From: Streptomyces sp. SID486
Lineage (GTDB): Bacteria > Actinomycetota > Actinomycetes > Streptomycetales > Streptomycetaceae
NCBI RefSeq assembly: GCF_009865385.1
Contig: NZ_WWJT01000631.1
Location: 1-38,391 of the forward strand
Direction of reading: 5' to 3'
Length of the DNA stretch: 38,391 bases
This document shows, piece after piece, positions 1 through 7,603 of this stretch. Position 1 is the first letter of the stretch, and each line of letters begins with the position of its first letter. Under the pieces are notes generated by a model. The model ran no database searches and had not been told where the DNA came from. It saw only the letters and a program-made list of their open reading frames with translations. Both the position numbers and the translations under genes were made by a program.

Positions 1-154
1 GGGGCCCAGCGGTCTTGGGCGGCCCCGGGTCCGCGCCGCGGCACCGGACCGCGCCGGGCGCCCCTCAAGCGGCGGAGATCGCCTCGCCGTGACGTCGGCG
101 CCGCCGGGACGCCGGTCGCCGCGCCGCCGCCTCCTTCCCGCACCGGCGATCCCG

Positions 155-2782
155 TCAGTTCAGCGGGGCCGAGGCCGTGTGCGCCGTACCATCGGTGGAG
201 CCGGTCGTGGTGCCGGTGCCACCTCCCGTGGTGCCGTCCGTGGTGCCGGTGGAGGTGCCGCCCGCCGGGTCGCCCCCCGTCGAGCCGCCCGTCGGGTCGG
301 TCGAGCCGCCGGTGCCGGCGCCGCCGTCCGTCCCGCCGGTGGGTGTGCCACCGGTCGAGCCGCCGGTGGGTGTCCCGCCGGTCGAGCCGCCGGTGTCCGT
401 GCCGCCCGTGGGTCCGCCGGTGCCCGTGCCCCCGGTGCCGGTGCCGCCGGTCGAGCCCCCCGTCGTACCGCCGCTCGGCGAACCGCCCGACCCCGACGGC
501 TCGGGCGAACCGGACGTCGAACCGGACGATGATCCGGACGTCGGACCGGACGGCGAGCCGGACGGGGCGACGCTCTCGGACGGCTCGGCCGTGGCCGGCG
601 GCGGGGCCGTGGCACCGTCCGCGCCCCCGGTCCCCGGCGGGGCCGGCCGGACGGCCCCGGTGCCGGTGCCGGTGCCGCCGTCCCCGCCGGTGCCGGCCGG
701 GTCCGTGCCGAAGCCGCCGTCCTCGAGGCCCTGGCTCGCCGACGGGCCGACCTCGACCTTGCCCGCCGGGTTCCGGTCGCCGTCCGGGTCGGACGCCATG
801 CCGAGGGTGATGACCGTACCGAGCACGGCCGCGAGCAGCGCGCCGGAGCCGACCGCCACCAGGTTGCGCCGGACCATGCTGCGGATGCCGCCGCCCTGCT
901 CCCCGGCCCGGGGCAGCGGCTGGGTGAGCATGGCGTCGCCCAGGGGGACGTACGGCACGGGTACCGGCTCGTCCTGCCGTACCTCCGGGACCTCCGCCGC
1001 CACCATCACGGGCAGCCCGGGGGTCTCACCGGCGCGGTCGGCGAGCAGGGCCAGGGCCCGGCGGCCGGCGACCGTGCCCCGCTTGTCGGCCAGGGCACCG
1101 CGCAGCGCGCCCGACGCCTCCAGCTCGGCACGGGCCCGGTCCAGCTGTCCGGCACAGAGCGCGAGGATGCCCAACTCGTGGTGGAAATAGGCTTGATCAG
1201 GTACCTCGCCGGCCAGCCGGGAGGCTTCGGCGCCGGACCTCAGGGCCCGCTCCCAGGCACCCCACAGGAGTCCTGCGGCGAAGGCGGGTGCGGCCGTGCG
1301 GGCCAGTCGTACGGCGCCGCTCTCCTCGCCCTCGGCGGACGGGCCGGTGCGCGGCACGACGGCGGCCAGCGCGGCCAGGACCGCGTCGGCCTCGGCGCAC
1401 ACCCGCTCCGGGGTGACCGAGGGGTGCGCGGCCCACCAGGCGTAGTGCCGGGCGGCGGTGAGGGCGTGCCCGGCGGTGTCGGCGGCGTATCCGGCGGCCT
1501 CCAGCTGGGTCTGTACGCCGGCCGCGAGCCGGTAGCGGGAGCCGACCGGGGAGACCAGGCCGCAGCTCGCCAGCTCGCCGAGGGCTGCGTCGGCGTGGGT
1601 GTCGCCGACCAGCGCGGGCAGGTGCGCCTGGTGGGGTATCTCACCGCCGAGGGCGACCGCGAAGCGGAGCGTGGCGCGGGCGGAGGGGGTGAGCCGGGAG
1701 GCGAGCAGCGGGGCGGGGGCCGCGGCCTCGCCGAGGGGCGGCAGCGGGACGTCGTCCTCCGGGTCCGCCGGCAGAGCCGCCGCATCCGTGTACGGGTCCG
1801 CCTGCCGGTCCGGGTCCGCGTGCCGGTCGGCGGCCCGGCGTACGTCCTCGAAGACGCCGTACTCGTCCACCGCGCCGGCGCCGGCGCGCTGCTGGTCGCG
1901 CTGCCGCAGCAGGGCGCCGGCCTGGACGAACCGCAGGGGCAGCCCCTCGGACTCGAACCACAGGTCACCGGCCCAGTTGGCCTCGTCCTCGGTGAGCACC
2001 CGGCCGACGGTCCGCTCCAGGATCTCCACCCCGGCGGCGCGGTCGAGGCCGGCGAGGAAGACCTCCTCCACCTCCGACTCGGCGGAGGGCGCGGGGACGT
2101 CGGGGGTGGCGCCGAACAGGAACGCGCACTCGGGGGTGGCGTCGAGCAGTTCGTCCAGGGCGGCGCCGCCGAACTCCAGGTCGTCCAGCACGACGACCGC
2201 ACCGATCTCCCCGACGCAGGCGAGCAGTTCGTCCCGGTCCGGGCGGTGCCGGGGGGCGTCGTGGACGGCGTGGAACAGGTCGTGCAGCAGGTCGCCGGGC
2301 GAGCGGTGGAAACCGCTCAGGCGGACCACTCCGTCGGGGGCGAGGTCGAGGCAGTCCTCGGCGACCAGGTCGAGCAGCGCGGTGCGGCCGGAGCCGGCCG
2401 GCCCGGTGAGACGGACCGAGCGGCCGCGGGCGAGGAGGCGGGTCAGGCGTTCGCGTTCGTCCTGGCGTTCCAGCAGGGGCAGCGCGTGCTGCGCGGGGCC
2501 GGGCGGTACGGGCGGGTGGGCGGCGCGGGCGGCCTCCGCACGCTCGTCGGGGGTGCGCTTGCGGGGCCTGCCGGGGCGCAGGGCCGGCGGGCAGGGCTCT
2601 ATCTCGCTGCCGTCGACCGGGTTGACGGTCACCTGGAGGTCACCGGCGACGAGCTGCGCCATGCGGGCGGGCGCGGGCGTGCCGGTGGCGAAGTCGGAGG
2701 TGAGGGGTTCCCGGGGCGGACGGCGGCTGTGCGCCTGGCCGTGCTCCTCGGATCCCGGGGTGATCGGGTCGATCGGGTCCAT
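155..2782 (-). CDS. Membrane-anchored STAND-type ATPase with TPR-like region and secreted low-complexity tail
   Basis: About 875 residues from the ATG at 2782, chosen because GGGGGG lies about 8 bases upstream; a GTG 20 codons earlier has no ribosome binding site. Visible order: disordered N-terminus with an AT-hook-like basic patch (GRPRKR, about residues 71-76); P-loop GPAGSGRT (about 127-134); Walker B VVVLDD; a GLPLRF motif like the GLPL box of NB-ARC/STAND ATPases; a winged-helix-like stretch starting LTPSARATL; an Ala/Leu-rich helical part resembling TPRs; one transmembrane helix (ALLAAVLGTVITLGMA); then a tail rich in Gly, Thr, Ser and Pro. By inference the ATPase is cytoplasmic and the tail lies outside the membrane. 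STAND proteins are nucleotide-switch signalling ATPases; the input and output here are unknown. Sure of the gene, moderately sure of the class. Confidence 0.8.
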   Translation of the reverse strand: MDPIDPITPGSEEHGQAHSRRPPREPLTSDFATGTPAPARMAQLVAGDLQVTVNPVDGSEIEPCPPALRPGRPRKRTPDERAEAARAAHPPVPPGPAQHALPLLERQDERERLTRLLARGRSVRLTGPAGSGRTALLDLVAEDCLDLAPDGVVRLSGFHRSPGDLLHDLFHAVHDAPRHRPDRDELLACVGEIGAVVVLDDLEFGGAALDELLDATPECAFLFGATPDVPAPSAESEVEEVFLAGLDRAAGVEILERTVGRVLTEDEANWAGDLWFESEGLPLRFVQAGALLRQRDQQRAGAGAVDEYGVFEDVRRAADRHADPDRQADPYTDAAALPADPEDDVPLPPLGEAAAPAPLLASRLTPSARATLRFAVALGGEIPHQAHLPALVGDTHADAALGELASCGLVSPVGSRYRLAAGVQTQLEAAGYAADTAGHALTAARHYAWWAAHPSVTPERVCAEADAVLAALAAVVPRTGPSAEGEESGAVRLARTAAPAFAAGLLWGAWERALRSGAEASRLAGEVPDQAYFHHELGILALCAGQLDRARAELEASGALRGALADKRGTVAGRRALALLADRAGETPGLPVMVAAEVPEVRQDEPVPVPYVPLGDAMLTQPLPRAGEQGGGIRSMVRRNLVAVGSGALLAAVLGTVITLGMASDPDGDRNPAGKVEVGPSASQGLEDGGFGTDPAGTGGDGGTGTGTGAVRPAPPGTGGADGATAPPPATAEPSESVAPSGSPSGPTSGSSSGSTSGSPEPSGSGGSPSGGTTGGSTGGTGTGGTGTGGPTGGTDTGGSTGGTPTGGSTGGTPTGGTDGGAGTGGSTDPTGGSTGGDPAGGTSTGTTDGTTGGGTGTTTGSTDGTAHTASAPLN
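333..413 (-). repeat. 27-bp in-frame tandem repeat in the ATPase tail
   Basis: Units beginning CCGCCGGT at 333, 360 and 387 repeat with a 27-base period. On the minus strand they encode a nine-residue unit close to TGGSTGGTP. More degenerate TGG triplets continue on both sides. The period is a multiple of three, so changes in copy number would keep the reading frame. Confidence 0.75.
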
Positions 2783-3034
2783 GGTTCCAGCCCCCCAAAA
2801 GCGTCGTGTGCCCGTGTTCCGGCCCTCCCGGCCTTGTCGCACACCGCGCTGTCGCTTCTGGTCCGGGCCCGCTCGGTCGAGGTTTGCGAGGCGGCGGGCG
2901 ACCGCACCCTAAACCTTCGCTCGGTGTCTCCGACAGGGCGGGGTGCCGTGGGGTCCGAGACGTCACCATCTCTGGAGGATTGCGCCCGACGTGCGCCCGG
3001 GTGTGCGCCGCCCTCGCGCCGTCCGGCTCTGCGC
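2783..3034. other. Intergenic region upstream of the STAND ATPase gene
   Basis: No convincing gene is seen between the ATPase start and the duplicated end of the STAS gene. On the minus strand, TAGGGT (2906-2911) is a possible -10 box, with a weak TGTCGG about 18 bases upstream; this would give a leader of roughly 115 bases. The promoter call is weak because no good -35 box is visible. Confidence 0.35.
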
Positions 3035-3124
3035 CGGGTGCGCCTCACACGCGGGGCAGCGACGAAGCTGCCGATGCCGTCGCCGCTCGCGTCGGCGGGT
3101 GCGCCTCACACGCGGGGCAGCGAC
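3035..3124. repeat. 29-bp exact direct repeat, 61 bp apart, at the 3' end of the STAS gene
   Basis: Two identical 29-base copies lie at 3035-3063 and 3096-3124, starting CGGGTGCGCCTCACACGCGG. The copy at 3096-3124 contains the stop codon and last codons of the STAS gene. The other lies just downstream of that stop and is followed by a further similar stretch (GCCGATGCCG in both). This looks like a partial tandem duplication of the gene's 3' end. Confidence 0.85.
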
Positions 3125-3429
3125 TCCACGCCGATGCCGCCCTCGATGGCGAGGATGCGGTGCAGCCGGGTGGCCACGAGCAGGCGCTGCATCTGCGGGG
3201 GCACGCCCCGGAGCACCAAGCGGCGCCCGCAGCGGCCGGCCCGCCGGTGGGCACCCATGATCACCCCGAGCCCGGTGGCGTCCCAGGAGTCCAGTTCGGA
3301 CAGGTCGAGCACCAGGTCGCCGACTCCGGTGTCGACGGCCGAGTGCAGGGCCGTACGGGCGTCCGCCGCGCTGCGGACGTCGAGGCGGCCCCCGACGACC
3401 AGCTCGGCGTGGTCGCCCCTGATGAACAT
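3106..3429 (-). CDS. STAS-domain protein, anti-sigma-factor-antagonist type
   Basis: A 107-residue single STAS domain. The ATG at 3429 is preferred because GGGGAG lies six bases upstream; a start 17 codons earlier lacks one. The signature region reads DLSELDSWDATGLGVIM (about residues 42-58). In B. subtilis SpoIIAA the matching DSSG loop carries the phosphorylated Ser58; here that position is Thr52, preceded by Ala. Phosphorylation by an anti-sigma kinase is therefore possible but not assured. No partner kinase or sigma factor gene is nearby, so the partner must be encoded elsewhere. Such proteins usually bind anti-sigma factors in the cytoplasm. The 3' end is partly duplicated downstream. 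Confidence 0.88.
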   Translation of the reverse strand: MFIRGDHAELVVGGRLDVRSAADARTALHSAVDTGVGDLVLDLSELDSWDATGLGVIMGAHRRAGRCGRRLVLRGVPPQMQRLLVATRLHRILAIEGGIGVESLPRV

Positions 3430-3538
3430 ATGCGCTCCCCGTTGAGTGCGGTTGGCGTACTCGGTGACGGTGCTGTGCACCGTCTGACTGTGCGGGTGGC
3501 GGTGCGGTTGCTGTTTGTAAGCGAACCGATACCGAATT

Positions 3539-3566
3539 CACCCCGGGGAGTGACCCTCCCGGGGTG
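3539..3566 (-). terminator. Hairpin downstream of the hydroxyacyl-CoA dehydrogenase gene
   Basis: CACCCCGGG (3539-3547) pairs with CCCGGGGTG (3558-3566), a nine-pair GC-rich stem. It begins 22 bases past the dehydrogenase stop codon at 3588. No U-tract follows, which is usual for Streptomyces terminators. Confidence 0.55.
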
Positions 3567-3587
3567 GTGGTGCGTGGACGGGTTGAC

Positions 3588-4436
3588 TCAGTACGTGTAG
3601 AAGCCCTGCCCGCTCTTGCGGCCGATGTCACCGGCGTCCACCATCCGGCGCATCAGCTCCGGCGGGGCGAACTTCTCGTCCTGGGTCTCGGTGTAGATGT
3701 TGCCGGCGGCGTGCAGCAGGATGTCCACGCCGGTGAGGTCGGCGGTGGCGAGCGGTCCCATGGCGTGGCCGAAGCCCAGTTTGCAGGCGAGGTCGATGTC
3801 CTCGGCGGTCGCGACGCCCGACTCGTAGAGCTTGGTCGCCTCGACGACGAGGGCGGAGATCAGCCGGGTGGTGACGAAGCCGGCCACGTCGCGGTTGACG
3901 ACGATGCAGGTCTTGCCGACGGACTCGGCGAACTCCCGCGCGGTGGCGAGGGTTTCGTCGCTGGTCTTGTAGCCCCGCACGAGTTCGACGAGCTGCATCA
4001 TCGGCACCGGCGAGAAGAAGTGCACGCCGACGACCCGCTCCGGGTGCTCGGTGACCGCCGCGATCTTGGTGATCGGGATCGCGGAGGTGTTGGAGGCGAG
4101 CACGGCGTCCGGACGCACGATCTTGTCGAGCGCGCGGAAGATCTCGTGCTTGACCTCCAGCTTCTCGAAGACGGCCTCCACCACGACGTCCGCCTCGGCG
4201 GCGGCGTCCAGGTCGGTGGTCGGGGTGATGCGCGCGAGGGCGGCCTCGGCGTCCCCGGCCGCCAGCCGGCCCTTGCCGACGAACTTGTCGTAACTGGCCC
4301 TGATGCCATCGGTGCCGCGCTTGAGGGCCTCGTCGGTGACGTCCCGCAGGACGACCTCCCAGCCCGCCTGCGCGGCGACCTGGGCGATGCCGGAACCCAT
4401 GAGACCGGCCCCGATGACGGCGAGCTTCCGTGCCAC
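3588..4436 (-). CDS. 3-hydroxybutyryl-CoA dehydrogenase (3-hydroxyacyl-CoA dehydrogenase family)
   Basis: A 282-residue protein of normal family length that oxidises (S)-3-hydroxyacyl-CoA with NAD(P)+, or runs in reverse in C4 metabolism. The Rossmann motif GAGLMGSGIA is at residues 10-19. The catalytic His139-Glu151 pair is seen in VHFFSPVPMMQLVELV, and the C-terminal helical domain starts near residue 185 and ends in KSGQGFY. Translation starts at a GTG (4436) with GGGAG about seven bases upstream. It stands alone between the TetR and STAS genes. The upstream gap carries a 17-bp palindrome that may be an operator. The physiological role (fatty acid breakdown or C4 units for secondary metabolism) cannot be read from the sequence. 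Confidence 0.93.
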   Translation of the reverse strand: MARKLAVIGAGLMGSGIAQVAAQAGWEVVLRDVTDEALKRGTDGIRASYDKFVGKGRLAAGDAEAALARITPTTDLDAAAEADVVVEAVFEKLEVKHEIFRALDKIVRPDAVLASNTSAIPITKIAAVTEHPERVVGVHFFSPVPMMQLVELVRGYKTSDETLATAREFAESVGKTCIVVNRDVAGFVTTRLISALVVEATKLYESGVATAEDIDLACKLGFGHAMGPLATADLTGVDILLHAAGNIYTETQDEKFAPPELMRRMVDAGDIGRKSGQGFYTY

Positions 4437-4508
4437 TCCGACTCCCTCGAACGCGCTCCAAGTCTGCTTCTCCGGCGGACCCTAGCGCTCTGGCGGCGCT
4501 GTGTGAGC

Positions 4509-4544
4509 GGTTAGTAACGCGTGTCACGGTCTCAGGGCGTGAGA
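4509..4544. promoter_or_regulatory. Palindromes upstream of the dehydrogenase gene
   Basis: GTCTCA-GGGCG-TGAGAC (4528-4544) has perfect six-base arms, and GTTAGTAAC (4509-4517) is a nine-base palindrome just beside it. Both lie 70-110 bases upstream of the dehydrogenase GTG start, where a repressor could act. No family assignment is made. Confidence 0.35.
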
Positions 4545-4690
4545 CACCCGTCACGTCCCGTTCGTCGGACCCGGCAGCCCTCCCGCCTGCCGCTGCGGCG
4601 CGGCGTGGGCGACGACGGCGACGGTGTCCGTGGCGGCAACCCCGCGCGGGCGCACCCCTGTTGACGTCCCATGAGCCGGGACCGGTGCGC

Positions 4691-5332
4691 TCAGGACGCC
4701 CCCCGGACAGCGTAGTGCAGCACCCGTTCACTCAGCAGGTCCTCGATGTCGTCGAGGAGTACGAGCACCTCTCGTGACACTTCGTCCGGTTCGCGCCCCT
4801 TGACCATCTCGCGCCCGATGACCGCCATGACCGTGCTGTGGGCCCAGCCGATCTGACCGGCCATCAGGTGCGGCAGCTCGTCGTCGTCCGCCGCGCCGGT
4901 CTCCTCGCGCAGCGCCTCCGCCAGGTTGGCCTGGACCTCCTGGGCCACCGCCCAGAGCCGGGAGCGCAGGGCGGGCGCCTCCTCGACGACCTTCATGAAG
5001 GCCGCGTAGCCGGTGAACAGGCCGACCCGGGGCGAGACGGCCTCCACCTCCTCGCGCAGTTCGCGCAGGACCGCGGCGGCGGCGGACTCCCCCCGCGGCC
5101 GGCCGCGGACCCAGCGGGCCAGCCGGTCGGCCATCCCGGCCGAGCGGTCGAAGAAGAGGTCCTCCTTGGCGGGGAAGTAGTTGTAGACGGTGTTGACGGA
5201 GACGTCGGCGGCCCCGGCGATCTCCGCCACCGTCACGGCGTCGAACCCGCGCTCCATGAACAGCCCCGTGGCGACGTCCGAGATGTACTGCCGGGTCTGC
5301 CGCTTCTTCCGCTCCCTGAGCCCCTCTGCCAT
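4691..5332 (-). CDS. TetR-family transcriptional regulator
   Basis: A 213-residue protein. The N-terminal TetR helix-turn-helix spans about residues 8-60, with VTVAEIAGAADVSVNTVYNY followed by FPAKEDLFF, the classic recognition-helix region. The C-terminal ligand and dimer domain is not assigned to a ligand. It is divergent from the ABC exporter genes, with 79 bases between the two starts, so it most likely represses that operon and itself; this is inferred from position. The start has no ribosome binding site, but TAGGAT sits exactly six bases upstream of the ATG, pointing to a leaderless transcript. Confidence 0.92.
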   Translation of the reverse strand: MAEGLRERKKRQTRQYISDVATGLFMERGFDAVTVAEIAGAADVSVNTVYNYFPAKEDLFFDRSAGMADRLARWVRGRPRGESAAAAVLRELREEVEAVSPRVGLFTGYAAFMKVVEEAPALRSRLWAVAQEVQANLAEALREETGAADDDELPHLMAGQIGWAHSTVMAVIGREMVKGREPDEVSREVLVLLDDIEDLLSERVLHYAVRGAS

Positions 5333-5338
5333 GCCCGC

Positions 5339-5344
5339 ATCCTA
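5339..5344 (-). promoter_or_regulatory. Candidate -10 box for a leaderless tetR transcript
   Basis: On the minus strand TAGGAT is followed by six bases (GCGGGC) and then the ATG at 5332. TANNNT six or seven bases before the start codon, with no Shine-Dalgarno sequence, is the common layout of leaderless actinobacterial genes. No clear -35 box is visible. Confidence 0.5.
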
Positions 5345-5411
5345 ACTTCCTGGTCCTGATGAAAACTTGGTGGCATTGCAAAATTTCAGGGACTCTGTTT
5401 TTCTGTGGGGC

Positions 5412-6197
5412 ATGACAGCAGTCATCAGTACGGCGGGCCTTTCCCGCACCTTCCGGACCAAGGGCGGCCCCGTCCACGCCGTCCGCGGCATCGACCTCAC
5501 CGTCCGCGCGGGAGAGATCCTCGGATTCCTCGGCCCCAACGGCGCGGGCAAGACCACCACCCTGCGGATGCTCACCACCCTGCTGAGGCCGACCGGCGGC
5601 ACGGCCACCGTGGCCGGCCGCGACCTGGCGACCGATCCGGTCGGCGTCCGCAGGGCCAGCGGCTACGTCGCCCAGTCCGGCGGGGTCGACCCGCAGATCA
5701 CGGTCCGGGAGGAACTGGTCACCCAGGGCCGGATGTACCGCCTGCCCAGGGCCGAGGCGGTCGCGCGGGCCGCGGAACTCGCCCGGGAGCTGGACCTCAC
5801 CGGTCTCCTGGACCGCAGGACCGGCACGCTCTCGGGCGGCCAGCGCCGCCGTCTCGACATCGCGATGGCCCTCACCCACCGCCCCCGGGTGCTGTTCCTG
5901 GACGAACCGACGACCGGCCTGGACCCCGGCAGCCGCGCCGACCTGTGGGACCTGGTCCGCAGGCTGCGCGACGACCACGGGACGACCGTCTTCCTGACCA
6001 CCCACTACCTGGACGAGGCCGACGCCCTCGCCGACCGCCTGGTGATCGTCGACCGGGGCACGGTCGCGGCGGAGGGCACCCCGAGCGCGCTCCGGCTGCG
6101 CCACGGCGGCTCGCTCGACGCCACCCTCCAGGACACCTTCCTCGCCGTCACCGGTCGCAGCCCCGCCCCGGCCGGCCCCGCCCCCGTCGCCGTATAG
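5412..6197 (+). CDS. ABC transporter ATP-binding protein (DrrA-like exporter)
   Basis: 261 residues. The start at 5412 (MTAVIST) is chosen over one 15 codons earlier because it matches the family N-terminus, though GGGG lies very close to it. Walker A GPNGAGKT is at 41-48, the signature LSGGQRRRLDIA at 140-151, Walker B LFLDEPTTGLDP at 161-172 and the switch His in TTHYLDEADALADR near 198. The C-terminal extension after the NBD is short. It pairs with the ABC-2 permease that follows after ten bases, forming a half-exporter that must assemble as a 2+2 complex. Divergence from a TetR gene suggests export of a drug or metabolite; the substrate is unknown. Confidence 0.94.
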   Translation: MTAVISTAGLSRTFRTKGGPVHAVRGIDLTVRAGEILGFLGPNGAGKTTTLRMLTTLLRPTGGTATVAGRDLATDPVGVRRASGYVAQSGGVDPQITVREELVTQGRMYRLPRAEAVARAAELARELDLTGLLDRRTGTLSGGQRRRLDIAMALTHRPRVLFLDEPTTGLDPGSRADLWDLVRRLRDDHGTTVFLTTHYLDEADALADRLVIVDRGTVAAEGTPSALRLRHGGSLDATLQDTFLAVTGRSPAPAGPAPVAV

Positions 6198-6207
6198 GAC
6201 CGCGAAC

Positions 6208-6957
6208 ATGCTGCTCCACGACACGGCCCTCGTCTACGGCCGCTATCTGCGCCAGTCCCTGCGCTCCCGCTTCGCCCTGCTCTTCGGGGTGCTGACGCCC
6301 CTGCTCCACCTGCTCTTCTTCGGTCCGCTGCTCACCGGTCTGCCGTTGGGCGGCCAGGGCAGTTCCTGGCAGGTCCTGGTCCCCGGGCTGCTGTTGCAAC
6401 TCGGCCTGTTCGGAGCCCTGTTCGCCGGGTTCGCGATCATCATCGAGAAGGGGCAGGGGGTGGTGGAGCGGATGCGGGTGACCCCGGTCAGCCGGCTCGC
6501 CCTGCTACTCGGCCGGGTCCTGCGGGACGCCACGGTGTTCGTCTTCCAGGCGGTGCTGCTGGTGCTGGCCGCACTGGTGACGGGTCTGCGCGCGCCACTG
6601 GCCGGCGTCCTGATCGGCTTCGCCTTCGTCGCGCTGCTCACGCTGTCGCTGGCCTCGGTGTCGTACGCGCTGGGCATGAAGGTCCGCTCCCCGCAGGAGT
6701 TCGGCCCGCTGATCAACGCGGTGTCGATGCCGTCGATGCTGCTGTCCGGCCTGATGCTGCCGATGACCCTCGCGCCCGCCTGGCTGGACGTGCTCTCGCA
6801 CCTCGTCCCGTTCCGCTATCTGGTGGACGCCGTCCGAGACGCCTACGTCGGCCGGTACACGAGCGCGCACATGGTCCACGGCGTCCTGGTCGCCACCGGC
6901 CTCACGGTGCTGTCCGTGACGGTGGGCACTCGGGTGTTCCGGACGGCCGGGGCGTAA
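6208..6957 (+). CDS. ABC-2 type transporter permease (DrrB-like)
   Basis: A 249-residue integral membrane protein with about six hydrophobic helices: around residues 22-45, 55-80, 100-125, 130-155, 170-190 and 225-245. The conserved ABC-2 region includes KVRSPQEFGPLINAVSMPS and the following LLSGLMLPM. The preceding ATPase stop overlaps an AGGA that serves as its ribosome binding site, so the two genes are translationally close. It would form the membrane channel of the exporter. The DrrB resemblance is by architecture; no substrate can be assigned. Confidence 0.92.
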   Translation: MLLHDTALVYGRYLRQSLRSRFALLFGVLTPLLHLLFFGPLLTGLPLGGQGSSWQVLVPGLLLQLGLFGALFAGFAIIIEKGQGVVERMRVTPVSRLALLLGRVLRDATVFVFQAVLLVLAALVTGLRAPLAGVLIGFAFVALLTLSLASVSYALGMKVRSPQEFGPLINAVSMPSMLLSGLMLPMTLAPAWLDVLSHLVPFRYLVDAVRDAYVGRYTSAHMVHGVLVATGLTVLSVTVGTRVFRTAGA

Positions 6958-6958
6958 C

Positions 6959-6964
6959 TACGCT
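6959..6964 (+). promoter_or_regulatory. Candidate -10 box for the leaderless adenosyltransferase gene
   Basis: TACGCT overlaps the last stop region of the permease gene and is followed by six bases (GGCCGT) and the ATG at 6971. No Shine-Dalgarno sequence is present. A weak TTCCGG (6937-6942) lies 16 bases upstream as a possible -35 box. It suggests a separate leaderless transcript rather than readthrough from the ABC operon. Confidence 0.5.
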
Positions 6965-6970
6965 GGCCGT

Positions 6971-7543
6971 ATGGTCAATCTGACGCGCATCTACACCAGG
7001 ACCGGCGACCAGGGCACCACCAGCCTCGGGGACATGAGCCGGGTCCCCAAGACCGATCTGCGGATCTCCGCCTACGCGGACGCCAACGAGGCCAACGCGG
7101 TGATCGGCACCGCGCTCGCGCTCGGCGGCCTGGAGGCGGAGATCGTCACGGTCCTCACCCGGGTCCAGAACGACCTGTTCGACGTGGGCGCGGACCTGTC
7201 GACACCCGTGGTGGAGGACCCGCAGTTCCCGCCGCTGCGGGTGGAGCAGTTCTACATCGACCGGCTGGAGGCGGACTGCGACCGCTTCAACGAACGGCTG
7301 GAGAAGCTGCGCTCCTTCATCCTTCCGGGCGGCACCCCGGGAGCGGCCCTCCTCCACCAGGCGTGCACGGTCGTCCGCCGGGCCGAGCGCTCCACCTGGG
7401 CGGCCCTGGAGGTGCACGGCGAGACGATGAACCCGCTCACCGCCACCTACCTCAACCGCCTCTCGGACCTGCTGTTCATCCTGGCCCGCGGGGCGAACGG
7501 GGAGCGCGGCGACGTCCTGTGGGTGCCGGGCGGGGAGCGCTAG
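6971..7543 (+). CDS. Cob(I)yrinic acid a,c-diamide / cob(I)alamin adenosyltransferase (PduO type)
   Basis: A 190-residue protein that transfers the adenosyl group of ATP to cob(I)alamin to make adenosylcobalamin, the cofactor of mutases and class II ribonucleotide reductase. The N-terminal ATP-binding signature YTRTGDQGTTSLG (8-20) is followed by the conserved D/E-A-NA segment (YADANEANAVIG) and later by FILPGGTPGAALLH and the C-terminal RLSDLLFILAR. Length and motifs are those of the PduO family, not the CobA or EutT families. It is 13 bases after the ABC permease but has its own probable leaderless promoter and no obvious functional link with the exporter. Confidence 0.95.
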   Translation: MVNLTRIYTRTGDQGTTSLGDMSRVPKTDLRISAYADANEANAVIGTALALGGLEAEIVTVLTRVQNDLFDVGADLSTPVVEDPQFPPLRVEQFYIDRLEADCDRFNERLEKLRSFILPGGTPGAALLHQACTVVRRAERSTWAALEVHGETMNPLTATYLNRLSDLLFILARGANGERGDVLWVPGGER

Positions 7544-7603
7544 CACCGCGACCGAAGAAGGCCGCCCGCCCACGCCGCCCGGCACCGGCCGCGGACCGCC
7601 CGG

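Noticed and set aside
1..92. Open frame on the plus strand ending in TGA at 90-92, perhaps the end of a gene that starts left of the window.
   Set aside because: Only about 29 codons are visible, with no family similarity. The high GC of all frames makes long stop-free stretches common, so it is not counted as a gene.
177..1190. Long Pro/Val-rich frame on the plus strand opposite the ATPase tail.
   Set aside because: It mirrors the Gly/Thr repeats of the minus-strand gene, has no domain, and codon use favours the minus strand.
5345..5411. TGCAAAATTTCA as a possible TetR operator between the tetR and ABC genes.
   Set aside because: The palindrome has two mismatches in twelve bases and no second copy, so no operator is claimed.
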